Below, piece after piece: positions 9,047 to 18,048 of a stretch of 64,000 nucleotides of DNA. The notes under the pieces were generated by a model, which saw only the letters and a program-made list of their open reading frames with translations, had not been told where the DNA came from and ran no database searches. This stretch comes from Rudaea sp. 3F27F6 (GTDB taxonomy: Bacteria > Pseudomonadota > Gammaproteobacteria > Xanthomonadales > Rhodanobacteraceae), in assembly GCF_005503555.1 (NCBI RefSeq), contig NZ_SCNG01000001.1, positions 310,001 through 374,000 of the forward strand. The letters run 5' to 3'. The translations under genes and the position numbers were made by a program. Position 1 is the stretch's first letter, and each line of letters opens with the position of its first letter.

Positions 9047-9150
9047 GAAGGCATAAGCCCAATGACCACGCCTCCGATCGCGAAAATCACAGAAACAACA
9101 AGAAGAAAAACCCAGAACGCCCGCCCCATCAGCGATCCAGAAAAACTCAT
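9001..9150 (-). CDS. Possible small single-TM protein ending inside the repeat
   Basis: 49 codons from the ATG at 9150: MSFSGSLMGRAFWVF, then a clean hydrophobic span (LLVVSVIFAIGGVVIGLM). The last 15 or so residues (LVIPAFLLVIPACS) are the translation of the REP-like repeat, which supplies the stop codon. A GAGGGG lies about 10 bases upstream of the start. It may be a genuine small membrane protein whose original end was replaced by the repeat, or chance. Function unknown. Confidence 0.3.
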   Translation of the reverse strand: MSFSGSLMGRAFWVFLLVVSVIFAIGGVVIGLMPSLVIPAFLLVIPACS

Positions 9151-9205
9151 TGACGAAACACCCCTCGGGGAATATCTTGTGCCCATCAACGGCGCCCGAC
9201 ACAAC

Positions 9206-9386
9206 ATCTGGTTGGTTCGGGCTTAAACGGGAACCCGGTGCGAATCCGGGACTGCCCCGCAGCGGTGACCGGGAACGAACGCTACCAAGGCACTGGATCG
9301 CGAGATCTGGGAAGCGGTATCGAAGTAGGCGAGGTGCGGCTCAGGATTGTAGCCAGCCTCACGCCCGGGAGTCCGAATACCGGCCC
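9206..9386 (+). ncRNA. Cobalamin (B12) riboswitch upstream of nrdA
   Basis: Conserved blocks in order: GGGAA and CCGGTG (9230-9240), AATCCGG, CTGCCCCGCAGCGGTGA (9252-9268), GCACTGG (9290-9296), GGGAAGCGG (9309-9317), GTAGGCGAGG and finally AGTCCGAATACCGGCC (9370-9385). This is the adenosylcobalamin riboswitch core. It should switch off the downstream class I ribonucleotide reductase when B12 is plentiful, as known for the Streptomyces nrdABS operon. The leader to 9613 (about 225 bases) would hold the expression platform; it includes a 7-bp hairpin TTCGCTC/GAGCGAA near 9517. Confidence 0.92.
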
Positions 9387-9613
9387 GCGATCGTCGCGCG
9401 CAAGCGCGGCGTCTGGCTTGCAGACCTTCGCGGGAAGGGTGGCCGGGCAGTGCCGCGTCGAGGATTTTTCCTGCGATCGCGCCTTCCCTGACCTATTCCT
9501 ACCCACCAGTTCTGCATTCGCTCGCGGGAGCGAAGGCCGGCGATCGCGGTTGTCCCCTGCATCCGCGCCGCCTGCCTCGCTTCCTTTCGTCATGCCAAGA
9601 AGGAGAGGCACGC

Positions 9614-12079
9614 ATGTCCCATACCGAAACCCTCGCACCCGCCGCGCAGCAAGCGCCGGCGACCACACCCACCTCGACCGCAGCGCCCAGCCAGACCGGC
9701 TTCGCGCTGACCCCGCCGCACAACGCGCCCGCCGCGATGCGCGTGGCCAAGCGTTCCGGCGCGAGCGAGCCGGTCGACCTCAACAAGATCGTGCGCGCGG
9801 TGACGCGCAGCTGCGACGGCCTGCGCGACGTCGATCCGATGCGCGTCGCGGTGAAAACGATCACCGGGCTCTACGACGGCGCCTCGACGCGCGAACTCGA
9901 CGAGCTGTCGATCCGCACGGCCGCGTCGCTGATCGCCGAGGAACCCGAATACTCCCTGCTCGCCGCACGCCTGCTCGCCGGCTATATCGACAAGGAAGTG
10001 CAGACGCTCGGCGTCTATTCGTTCTCGCAGTCGATCCGCCTCGGTTTCGATACCGGCCTGATCAACGAACGCGTGCTCGACTTCGTCGAAACGCATGCGC
10101 GCAAGCTCAACGACGCGATCGACGCGACTCACAATACGCGCTTCGAATACTTCGGCCTGCGCACCCTCTACGACCGCTACCTGCTCAAGCACCCGTCGAA
10201 GCGCCAGGTGATCGAGACGCCGCAGCATTTCTGGATGCGCATCGCCTGCGCGCTGACCCAGACCACCGGCGACGCAATCGAGCTGTACCGCCTGTTCGCC
10301 ACGCTCGACTACGTGCCGAGCTCGCCGACCCTGTTCAACGCCGGCACGCGCCACGAGCAGTTGTCGAGCTGCTTCCTGCTCGACTCGCCGGCCGATTCGC
10401 TCGATGCCATCTACGAGAAGTACAAGGACATCGCCCAGCTGTCGAAATTCTCCGGCGGCATCGGCGTGGCCTGGCATCGCGTGCGCGCGGAAGGCTCGCT
10501 GATCCGCTCGACCAACGGCCTCAGCAACGGCATCGTGCCATGGCTGAAGACGCTCGACTCCTCGGTCGCCGCGGTCAACCAGGGCGGCAAGCGCAAGGGC
10601 GCGGCCTGCATCTATCTCGAACCCTGGCACGCCGACGTCGAGTCCTTCCTCGAACTGCGCGACAACACCGGCGACGAAGCGCGCCGCACGCATCATCTCA
10701 ATCTCGCCAACTGGGTGCCAGACCTGTTCATGCGCCGCGTCGACGAAGACGCCACGTGGTCGCTGTTCGATCCGGCCGACGTGCCCGAATTCCCCGACCT
10801 CTGGGGCGCGGCGTTCGAGCAGGCCTACGTGCAGGCCGAGGCGCAGGGCCTGGCGAAGAAGACGCTCAAGGCGCGCGACCTCTACGCGAAGATGATGCGC
10901 ACGCTCGCGCAGACCGGCAACGGCTGGATGACGTTCAAGGACGCCTGCAACCGCGCCTGCAACCAGACCGCGAGCAACGACAACCGCGTGCACCTGTCGA
11001 ATCTCTGCACCGAGATCATCGAAGTCACCAACGGCGGCGAAACCGCTGTGTGCAATCTCGGTTCGATCAACCTCGCGCGCTGCGTCGTCGACGGCGGTGC
11101 CGGCAACAAGAGCTTTGATTTCGACAAGCTCGCGCACACCGTGCAGGTTGCCGTACGCCAGCTCGATCGCGTGATCGATCTGAACTTCTACCCGATCGCC
11201 ACCGCGCGCGCATCGAACCTGCGCTGGCGCCCTGTCGGCCTCGGCCTGATGGGGCTGCAGGACGTCTGCTTCCAACTGCGCCTGCCGTTCGATTCGGCCA
11301 GCGCGCGCACGCTGTCGGCGCGCATCTCCGAAGAAATCTACTACCACGCCCTGCACACGTCGCTCGAACTCGCACGCGAGCACGGCGCGCATGCCGCGTT
11401 CGCCGATACGCGCGCGGCGCGCGGCGAGCTGCAGTTCGACGCCTGGGGCGTGACGCCGTCCGACCCGGCGCGCTGGAACGCGCTGCGCGACGAAATCAAA
11501 GCGCACGGCTTGCGCAACTCGCTACTGATCGCGATCGCGCCGACCGCGACAATCGCCTCGATCGCGGGCTGCTACGAGTGCATCGAACCGCAGCTGTCGA
11601 ATCTGTTCAAGCGCGAAACCTTGTCCGGAGATTTCCTCCAGGTCAACCGCTATCTCGTCGAAGAACTCAAGCGCCTCGGCCTGTGGACCGCGGAGATCCG
11701 CGATGCGATCAAGCTCGCCGAAGGTTCGGTGCAGTCGGTCGCCGCGCTGCCCGAAGAACTCAAGGTCATCTACCGCACGGTGTGGGAACTGCCGATGCGC
11801 GCGCTGATCGACATGGCCGCCGAGCGCGGCGCGTACATCGACCAGAGCCAGTCGCTCAACCTGTTCATCGAGAACCCGAACATCGGCCAGCTTTCGAGCA
11901 TGTACATGTACGCCTGGAAGAAGGGCCTGAAGACGACCTACTACCTGCGTTCGCGCCCGGCGACGAAGATCGCCAAGGCGACGGTCGCGGCGTCCGAGGC
12001 GGCACCGAAGACTTACACCGACGTCGAAGCCGTGGTCTGCTCGCTCGAAAATCCCGAGATGTGCGAGGCCTGTCAGTAA
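9614..12079 (+). CDS. nrdA: Class I ribonucleoside-diphosphate reductase, alpha subunit
   Basis: 821 residues, full length. Reduces ribonucleoside diphosphates to deoxy forms; pairs with NrdB. N-terminal ATP-cone (residues about 37-120, RVAKRSGASEPVDLNKIVRA), then the catalytic barrel. Active-site elements: SSCFLLDS near residue 257, NLCTEI, and CNLGSINLARC near 480, plus the C-terminal redox pair in PEMCEACQ. The ATG at 9614 is preceded by AAGGAGAGG. Preceded by a cobalamin riboswitch and followed by nrdB after a 190-base gap holding a repeat pair. Presence of the riboswitch implies a B12-dependent alternative (NrdJ) elsewhere. Confidence 0.97.
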   Translation: MSHTETLAPAAQQAPATTPTSTAAPSQTGFALTPPHNAPAAMRVAKRSGASEPVDLNKIVRAVTRSCDGLRDVDPMRVAVKTITGLYDGASTRELDELSIRTAASLIAEEPEYSLLAARLLAGYIDKEVQTLGVYSFSQSIRLGFDTGLINERVLDFVETHARKLNDAIDATHNTRFEYFGLRTLYDRYLLKHPSKRQVIETPQHFWMRIACALTQTTGDAIELYRLFATLDYVPSSPTLFNAGTRHEQLSSCFLLDSPADSLDAIYEKYKDIAQLSKFSGGIGVAWHRVRAEGSLIRSTNGLSNGIVPWLKTLDSSVAAVNQGGKRKGAACIYLEPWHADVESFLELRDNTGDEARRTHHLNLANWVPDLFMRRVDEDATWSLFDPADVPEFPDLWGAAFEQAYVQAEAQGLAKKTLKARDLYAKMMRTLAQTGNGWMTFKDACNRACNQTASNDNRVHLSNLCTEIIEVTNGGETAVCNLGSINLARCVVDGGAGNKSFDFDKLAHTVQVAVRQLDRVIDLNFYPIATARASNLRWRPVGLGLMGLQDVCFQLRLPFDSASARTLSARISEEIYYHALHTSLELAREHGAHAAFADTRAARGELQFDAWGVTPSDPARWNALRDEIKAHGLRNSLLIAIAPTATIASIAGCYECIEPQLSNLFKRETLSGDFLQVNRYLVEELKRLGLWTAEIRDAIKLAEGSVQSVAALPEELKVIYRTVWELPMRALIDMAAERGAYIDQSQSLNLFIENPNIGQLSSMYMYAWKKGLKTTYYLRSRPATKIAKATVAASEAAPKTYTDVEAVVCSLENPEMCEACQ

Positions 12080-12087
12080 TTTTTCTT

Positions 12088-12220
12088 CCCTTCTCCCGCC
12101 GGGAGAAGGTGCCCCGAAGGGGCGGATGAGGGAACAGCGCCGCTATCGCGCAATACATTGCGGACATGCGGGGCCTCTCCCTCATCCGCCTGCCGGCACC
12201 TTCTCCCGATGGGAGAAGGA
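12088..12220. repeat. Inverted pair of CCTTCTCCCG..CGGGAGAAGG repeats between nrdA and nrdB
   Basis: Left unit 12088-12132 (CCTTCTCCCGCCGGGAGAAG, then a GGTGCC and GGCGGATGAGGG tail). Right unit 12176-12220 is its reverse complement with small changes. Each unit is itself a hairpin. A third unit lies at 62254-62295 directly before an RND permease gene. It is a dispersed repeat family distinct from the GTCATTCCCGC family. It sits in the nrdAB transcript and could form a long stem. Confidence 0.85.
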
Positions 12221-12268
12221 TTTCTTCGCTTCAACTCGATCGCCAATGCTGGCGATCAGGAAATCACC

Positions 12269-13294
12269 ATGACTTCGTCAACCAACGCAACCAATCATCT
12301 GCTCGACCCCGGCTTCGCCCTCACCCTGCGGCCGATGCGCTACCCGCAGTTCTACGAAATGTACCGCGCGGCGATCAAAAACACCTGGACCGTCGAGGAG
12401 ATCGATTTCCAGATCGACCTGACCCATCTCAACCAGCGCATGACCGCGGCCGAGCGCCACCTGATCGAGCGCCTCGTCGCGTTCTTCGCGACCGGCGATT
12501 CGATCGTCGCCAACAACCTCGTGCTCAATCTGTACAAGCACATCAACGCGCCCGAAGCGCGCATGTACTTGTCGCGCCAGCTCTACGAAGAAGCGCTGCA
12601 CGTGCAGTTCTACCTGACCCTGCTCGACAACTACATCCCGCAGGCGGAACGCCGCGCGCAGGCGTTCGCCGCGATCGAGAACATTGCGTCGATCCGGCAC
12701 AAGGCCGAGTTCTGCCAGCGCTGGATCGACTCGATCCAGCGCCTCGACCGCGTCGACAGCGACGCCGACAAGCGCCAGTTCCTGCTCAACCTCACCTGCT
12801 TCGCCGCGTGCATCGAAGGCCTGTTCTTCTTCGCCGCGTTCGCCTACGTCTACTTCCTGCGCTCGCGCGGCCTGCTGCCGGGCCTCGCCGCGGGCACCAA
12901 CTGGGTGTTCCGCGACGAGTCGGCGCATATGGCCTTCGCCTTCGAGGTGATCCGCACCGTGCGCCGCGAACAGCCCGAACTGTTCGACGCGCAATGGGCC
13001 GACGACGTGCGCACGATGCTCGCCGATGCGGTCGCGTGCGAAACGCTGTTCGCCGACGACGTGCTCTCGGGCGGCGTGGTCGGCCTGTCCGCGGCCGAGA
13101 TGCGCCAGTACCTCGAATACGTTGCCGACCAGCGCCTGTCGATGCTCGGCCTCGCCCCGCTCTACGGCGTGAAGAATCCGTTCCCGTTCATGGAACTGCA
13201 GGACGTGCAGGAACTGACCAACTTCTTCGAGCGCCGCGTGTCCGCATATCAGGTCGGCGTGCAGGGCGAAGTCAGCTTCGACCACGCGTTCTGA
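12269..13294 (+). CDS. nrdB: Class I ribonucleoside-diphosphate reductase, beta subunit
   Basis: 341 residues from the ATG at 12269 (MTSSTNATNHLLDPG). Di-iron radical subunit; supplies the radical to NrdA. The motif EEALHVQFY near residue 110 holds the Glu, His and, four residues later, a Tyr at the position of the E. coli radical tyrosine, so the classic tyrosyl type is likely. The upstream AFFATGDSIVANN segment is closer to the Chlamydia-like lineage, in which the Tyr is replaced by Phe; here Tyr is kept. RDESAHMAFAFEVI near 215 supplies further ligands. Confidence 0.95.
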   Translation: MTSSTNATNHLLDPGFALTLRPMRYPQFYEMYRAAIKNTWTVEEIDFQIDLTHLNQRMTAAERHLIERLVAFFATGDSIVANNLVLNLYKHINAPEARMYLSRQLYEEALHVQFYLTLLDNYIPQAERRAQAFAAIENIASIRHKAEFCQRWIDSIQRLDRVDSDADKRQFLLNLTCFAACIEGLFFFAAFAYVYFLRSRGLLPGLAAGTNWVFRDESAHMAFAFEVIRTVRREQPELFDAQWADDVRTMLADAVACETLFADDVLSGGVVGLSAAEMRQYLEYVADQRLSMLGLAPLYGVKNPFPFMELQDVQELTNFFERRVSAYQVGVQGEVSFDHAF

Positions 13295-13300
13295 AGCAAG

Positions 13301-13337
13301 GGCGACCGGCGCGCGCGATAGGCGCGCGCCGGTCGCC
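13301..13337 (+). terminator. Strong GC hairpin after nrdB
   Basis: Perfect 16-bp stem (left arm 13301-13316, 5-base loop GATAG, right arm 13322-13337) starting seven bases after the nrdB stop. There is no T tract after it, so it may stabilise the 3' end or act as a non-canonical terminator. From here to 13811 I see nothing else recognisable. Confidence 0.6.
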
Positions 13338-13811
13338 GCAGCAACTTCATCGCACCGCTCGGCGAGGCGTATCGGCGATCACCGCCGATTTATCCATCCT
13401 CCTCGAGCCGTTATCGCCTGACCTGGCATCCGGAACGATTCCGCTTGCGTTGCCGATTGAACCGCCTCGGTGGAATCACGTCCGACGCGGCCCGCACAAC
13501 CGGTCGCCTCTCTACCCGCACCGAATCACGCCCGATCGATTCGGGCACGACCGAACGCCTGCTCGGTTCTCTGAAGCTCCGTTTCCTCCTCGCCCGAACG
13601 TGAGCAAATCCCGGAACACGCGGCGCCGGCAGGCGCAAAACCGCGCCGCGCCTTGATTTCTGGGCCTCTGCTCCTCTCGCGAACGCGAGTACAAAAATCG
13701 AGCTTTTGCTCATAACTTATCCGCAACCGGAATCGCACTCGCGATTCCATCCGAAACCACTCATCAGCCCTCTCTGCGCGCCGCGCGGGCAGGCAACTTG
13801 CGGACCACGAT

Positions 13812-15296
13812 ATGAGCTTTTACTCGCTTTATGTTTTTCAGCGCCGCGCCGGCAACCCGCGCAGCCGGCTGCTCGTCGCGCTCGCGGCAACCGCCCTGCT
13901 CGCCGGCTGCGCCGCGGGCCGCGACGACATCCGTCCGTCCGTATCGCCGCTCGATGCGGAACGGCTCGATGCGGAACGGCTCGATGCGGGAACGGCAGTC
14001 GCTGCCGCAGCGACCGACGCAGGAGTTCCCGCACCGCACGAGTGGTGGAAGGATTACGCTGACGCCCAGCTCGACCGCCTCGTCGCGATCGCGCTGGAGC
14101 AAAGCCCCGACCTGCAGATCGCCGCAGCACGCATACGCCGCGCACAAGGCGACGTCGATATCGTGCATGCGGCCGATCTGCCGGCACTCGACGCTTCGGC
14201 AAGCATCGCCAGTGAACGCTTCTCGAACAACTACGGCTGGGGTCCTTACGGCGGCAGTTGGAACACCAACAACCAGATCCTCGCGGAAGCCAACTACCGT
14301 TTCGACTTCTGGGGCAAACGCCGCGCGCAGACTCTCGCCGCCGCAGCGCGCATGCTCGCCGGCCGTGCCGAGGCGCGCGACGCGGCGCTGCTCCTGCAGA
14401 CCAGCCTCGTCGACGCTTACCTCAGACTCGATGCGGCCTATCGCTTGCGCGAACTCGCCGGCCGCGGGCTCGACAGCCGCGAACAGTGGCAGCGCCTGCT
14501 CGAAGCCAAGCGCGGCGCCGGCCTCAGCAACGATCTCGACGCCGCGCAACTGCGCATCGCCGTCAACGAGACGCGCGAGGCGATCGCGCAACTCGACGGC
14601 GAAATCGACCGCCTGCGCCGCGTCCTCGCCGCGCTCGCCGGCAAAGACCCCGCGTGGGCGCAATCGCTTGCGCCGCCGCAGCCCGCGCTCGCGCCGAATC
14701 CCGCGCCGGCCAGCCGCCTACCCGCACGGCTGCTCGGCGAACGGCCCGACGTCGCGGCGGCGCGGGCGCGCGTCGAAGCCGCCGCACGCGGCATCGACGC
14801 GGCGAAGGCCGCGTTCTATCCCGACGTCGACTTGTCCGTGTTCGCCGGTCTGCAGCGGCTCGGCCTGCGCGACTTCGCCAGCGCCGGCAGTTTCGCCGCC
14901 GGCATCGTGCCGGCGATCTCGCTGCCGATCTTCGACGGCGGCCGCCGGCGCGGCGAACTGACTACACGCACGGCCGAATACGAAGCCGCCGCCGGCGAAT
15001 ACAACGCCGTGCTGCTGCACGCCCTGCAGGACGTCGCCGACGCCGTCAGCGGACTCGCCGTCGCCGATCGCCAGCGCACGCTCGCGCAGGAACGCGCGGC
15101 CGAGGAGCGCCGTCGTCTCGCTCTGCAGGAAATGCGTGCCCGCGCCCAGCTCGCCAGCCGCATCGACCTGCTCGGCGCGCGCATCGCGACGCTGCTTGCC
15201 GAGCGCGATGCGACTACCGCCGAACTCCGCGTCGCCACGAGCCAAGTCGCGCTGATCCGCGCCCTCGGCGGCGCCCATTCATCCCATCCCCTTTGA
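13812..15296 (+). CDS. TolC/OprM-like outer-membrane efflux lipoprotein (NodT family)
   Basis: 494 residues. Lipoprotein signal with lipobox LLAGC at residues 29-33, then the two repeats of the outer-membrane efflux family; FDFWGKRRAQT near 160 and SLPIFDGGRRRGEL near 378 are characteristic. It should form the outer-membrane channel for the EmrA/EmrB-like pair just downstream (10-base gap). The linker after the lipobox carries an in-frame LDAER repeat encoded by a 15-bp tandem repeat. Substrate unknown. Confidence 0.92.
   Translation: MSFYSLYVFQRRAGNPRSRLLVALAATALLAGCAAGRDDIRPSVSPLDAERLDAERLDAGTAVAAAATDAGVPAPHEWWKDYADAQLDRLVAIALEQSPDLQIAAARIRRAQGDVDIVHAADLPALDASASIASERFSNNYGWGPYGGSWNTNNQILAEANYRFDFWGKRRAQTLAAAARMLAGRAEARDAALLLQTSLVDAYLRLDAAYRLRELAGRGLDSREQWQRLLEAKRGAGLSNDLDAAQLRIAVNETREAIAQLDGEIDRLRRVLAALAGKDPAWAQSLAPPQPALAPNPAPASRLPARLLGERPDVAAARARVEAAARGIDAAKAAFYPDVDLSVFAGLQRLGLRDFASAGSFAAGIVPAISLPIFDGGRRRGELTTRTAEYEAAAGEYNAVLLHALQDVADAVSGLAVADRQRTLAQERAAEERRRLALQEMRARAQLASRIDLLGARIATLLAERDATTAELRVATSQVALIRALGGAHSSHPL
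13950..13990 (+). repeat. 15-bp tandem repeat inside the efflux lipoprotein gene
   Basis: CTCGATGCGGAACGG occurs at 13950-13964 and 13965-13979, with a partial third unit from 13980. It encodes LDAERLDAERLDAG in the flexible region after the lipid anchor. The unit length is a multiple of three, so copy-number slippage would keep frame. Confidence 0.85.
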
Positions 15297-15306
15297 GGAA
15301 CCGATC

Positions 15307-16491
15307 ATGAGTGAAAACAAAAGCCCGCCGCTTGCAGGCCCTTCTCCCGTGCGCCGATCCCGCCGCCTGCTGGCCGTCGCCGTCGCCTCGGCTATCGTCG
15401 GCGGCGCCTACGCCGTCTACGCCTGGACCACGGGCGACCTCGCGCGCAGCACCGACGACGCCTATGTCGGCGGACATAGCGTCGTGCTCACGCCGCAGGT
15501 CGCCGGCGTGGTCACCGCCGTGCGCGCCGACGATACCGACCGCGTCGCCGCTGGCGACGTTCTCGTCGAACTCGACGCCGGCGACGCGCGCATCGAATTC
15601 GATGCGGCCCAGGCGCATTTCGCCGACGCGGTGCGCCAGGTGCGCGGTCTGTCCGCGGCGGTCGATCATGCCGACGCCGAGGTGCAGGTCGCACGCACGG
15701 CGCTCGACCGCGCCCGCGCCGATCTGCGTGAACGCCTCGCCATCGCCGACAGCGGTGCGCTGACCGGCGAGGATGTACGCCATGCGCGCGACGGCGTAAA
15801 GCAGGGCGAAGCCCTACTCGCCGCGGCCGAACGCGCCAGGGCGCTCGCCGCGACGCGCACGCAGGGTGCGGCCGCCTTGACCGACCATCCCGAGGTGCGC
15901 GCGGCGATCCAGCGCCTGCGCGCGGCCGCGCTCGCGCTGGAACGCACGCGCATCGTCGCGCCGGCGGCCGGCATGGTGCATCAGCGCCGCGTACAGGTCG
16001 GGCGCCGCGTCGCGCCGGGCGAGGCGCTGCTGACCGTGGTGCCGCTCGATCGCCTCTGGGTCGACGCGAACTTCAAGGAAGTGCAGCTCGACCGCATCTG
16101 CGCGGGCCAGCCGGCGACCTTGACCGCGGATGTCTACGGCGCGTCGGTGCGCTATCGCGGCAAGGTCGAAGGCATCGAGGCCGGATCGGGCGCCGCGTTC
16201 GCGCTGCTGCCGGCGCAGAACGCGACCGGCAACTGGATCAAGGTCGTGCAGCGCGTGCCCGTGCGCATCGCGATCGAACGCGAGGACCTCGCCGCGCATC
16301 CGCTGCGCGTCGGCGTTTCGATGCGCGCCGACATCGACGTGCGCGACTGCCCGAAGGCCGCCGCGTCCTCCGCCGCATGGCGCGACGAAACCGACGTCTA
16401 TGTCGCGCAGGTCAAGGCCGCCGAGGCGCGCGTGGCCGGTATCGTCGCCGCGCTCGACGGCGGCGCATCGGCGGCCGGAGGCGCACCGTGA
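15307..16491 (+). CDS. HlyD/EmrA-family membrane fusion protein
   Basis: 394 residues. Short cytoplasmic N-terminus, one membrane segment (about residues 19-42), then DDAYVGGHSVVLTPQVAGVV, the typical lipoyl/barrel start of EmrA-type adaptors, a helical hairpin (residues 95-200), and RIVAPAAGMVHQRRVQVGRRV closing the lipoyl domain. It connects the inner-membrane MFS exporter to the outer-membrane channel. It lies in a tight operon: 10 bases after the channel gene and a GTGA overlap with the exporter gene. Confidence 0.92.
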   Translation: MSENKSPPLAGPSPVRRSRRLLAVAVASAIVGGAYAVYAWTTGDLARSTDDAYVGGHSVVLTPQVAGVVTAVRADDTDRVAAGDVLVELDAGDARIEFDAAQAHFADAVRQVRGLSAAVDHADAEVQVARTALDRARADLRERLAIADSGALTGEDVRHARDGVKQGEALLAAAERARALAATRTQGAAALTDHPEVRAAIQRLRAAALALERTRIVAPAAGMVHQRRVQVGRRVAPGEALLTVVPLDRLWVDANFKEVQLDRICAGQPATLTADVYGASVRYRGKVEGIEAGSGAAFALLPAQNATGNWIKVVQRVPVRIAIEREDLAAHPLRVGVSMRADIDVRDCPKAAASSAAWRDETDVYVAQVKAAEARVAGIVAALDGGASAAGGAP

Positions 16492-18020
16492 GTCGCGCAC
16501 CGGCGCGGCCGATCGAGACGATGCACGGCGGCCGCCTTGGGTTCGCCGCCGTCGCGATCGGACTCGCCTCGTTCATGGCGGTAGTCGACATCACGATCGC
16601 GAACGTGTCGATTCCGACGATCGCGGGCAACGTCGGCGTAAGCTCCGAAGAAGGCGAATGGATCATCACCCTGTTCGCGATCGCCAACGCGATCTTCATC
16701 CCGCTGACCGGCTGGCTCGCGCAGCGCTTCGGCCAAGTGCAGTTGTTCGTCGGCTCGGTCGCGCTGTTCACGCTCGCCTCGGTACTCTGCGGGCTGGCGT
16801 GGTCGTTCGAGTCCCTGCTCCTGTTCCGCGTTCTCCAGGGCGCCGTCGCCGGCCCGATCGTGCCGTTGTCGCAAGCCTTGCTCGTCGCGATCTTTCCACC
16901 GCAGAAACGCGCGCTCGCGGTTTCCGTCTGGGCGATGGTCAACATGGCCGGCCCGGTCGCCGGGCCGCTGCTCGGCGGCTGGATCACCGACCAGGCGAGC
17001 TGGCCGTGGATATTTCTCGTCAACGCGCCGGTCGGCGCCGTCGTGGTCTTCGCCGTGACGGCCCTGCTGCGCGGCCAGGACACGCCGACGCAGCGGCGGC
17101 CGGTGGACGTGGTCGGCCTCGCCCTGCTCGCGCTCTCGATGAGCGCGCTGCAGATCGCGCTCGACCGCGGGCGCATCCTCGACTGGTTCTCCTCGCCGGT
17201 GATCGTCGGCTGCACGATCGTGGCCGTGCTCGGCCTCGTCTGTCTGGTCGTCTGGGAACTCGACGAGGCGCATCCGGCGATCGACCTGAGACTGTTCGCG
17301 CATCGCAACTTCGCCGCCGGCACCGCCGCGGTGTCGATCGGCTTCGGCGTCTACTTCGGCGCGATCGTGCTGCTGCCGCTGTGGCTGCAGACGAACATGG
17401 GCTACACCGCGACCTGGGCCGGTCTCGTGACCGCGCCGATCGGACTCTTCGGCATCGTGCTCGCACCGCTCATGGGCCGCTGGGTGCAACGGCATGACGC
17501 ACGCCGGCTCGCGAGCGTGGCCTTCGTGGTCTGGGCGCTGGTCGGGTTCTGGCGTTCGACGATGACGACCGACGTGGACGCGGGCACGATCGCGCTCGGC
17601 TGCCTCGTCCAGGGTCTCGGCATCGCCTTCTTTCTGAGCCCGCTGGTCAATCTCTCGCTGGCCGGCCTGCCTGCGGAGAAGCTCGCCGCGGCGAGCGGCT
17701 TGCAGACTGCGGTGCGCATGATGTCCGGCGCGCTGTTCAGCTCGATCGCGCAGACCCTTTGGGACCGGCGCGCGCGCCTCCACCAAAGCCACCTCGTCGA
17801 CCGCCTAAGCGCGCTCGACGACACGACCGCGCAAACGCTCGCCGCGCTGCACGGCGCCGGGCTTTCACTGCAGCAGGCCTGGGCGGCGCTCGAACGCCAA
17901 TTGGGCCTGCAGGCGAACCTGCTTTCGCTCAACGATTTCTTCCGCCTCTCGGCCGTGTTGTTCGCGCTCGCGCTCGGCCTGGTCTGGCTCGCGCGCACGC
18001 CGCAGGCGGCGAAGCGCTGA
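16488..18020 (+). CDS. EmrB/QacA-type MFS exporter
   Basis: 510 residues from a GTG at 16488 that overlaps the preceding stop by four bases; an ATG at 16521 is an alternative. Fourteen predicted TM segments; FMAVVDITIANVSIPTIAG in TM1 and GPLLGGWITDQASWPWIFLV in the TM5-6 region are hallmarks of the DHA2 (EmrB) family. Forms a tripartite pump with the two upstream products. Likely substrates are hydrophobic drugs or, given the adjacent siderophore-interacting protein, possibly a siderophore; the latter is inference. Confidence 0.92.
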   Translation: MSRAPARPIETMHGGRLGFAAVAIGLASFMAVVDITIANVSIPTIAGNVGVSSEEGEWIITLFAIANAIFIPLTGWLAQRFGQVQLFVGSVALFTLASVLCGLAWSFESLLLFRVLQGAVAGPIVPLSQALLVAIFPPQKRALAVSVWAMVNMAGPVAGPLLGGWITDQASWPWIFLVNAPVGAVVVFAVTALLRGQDTPTQRRPVDVVGLALLALSMSALQIALDRGRILDWFSSPVIVGCTIVAVLGLVCLVVWELDEAHPAIDLRLFAHRNFAAGTAAVSIGFGVYFGAIVLLPLWLQTNMGYTATWAGLVTAPIGLFGIVLAPLMGRWVQRHDARRLASVAFVVWALVGFWRSTMTTDVDAGTIALGCLVQGLGIAFFLSPLVNLSLAGLPAEKLAAASGLQTAVRMMSGALFSSIAQTLWDRRARLHQSHLVDRLSALDDTTAQTLAALHGAGLSLQQAWAALERQLGLQANLLSLNDFFRLSAVLFALALGLVWLARTPQAAKR

Positions 18021-18048
18021 AACACCGACGAACTACAAGGACTCTCAA

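Noticed and set aside
8544..9200. CRISPR-like array in the repeat regions
   Set aside because: There are no evenly spaced direct repeats with unique spacers; the repeats are inverted and of different kinds.
9590..11506. A 638-codon open frame on the minus strand opposite nrdA
   Set aside because: It is the antisense shadow of nrdA in GC-rich DNA: no domain, Arg/Glu/Val-rich filler, and nrdA is certain.
13338..13811. Small frames in the nrdB to efflux gap
   Set aside because: They overlap each other on both strands, are Arg-rich and have no ribosome sites; no gene can be supported.
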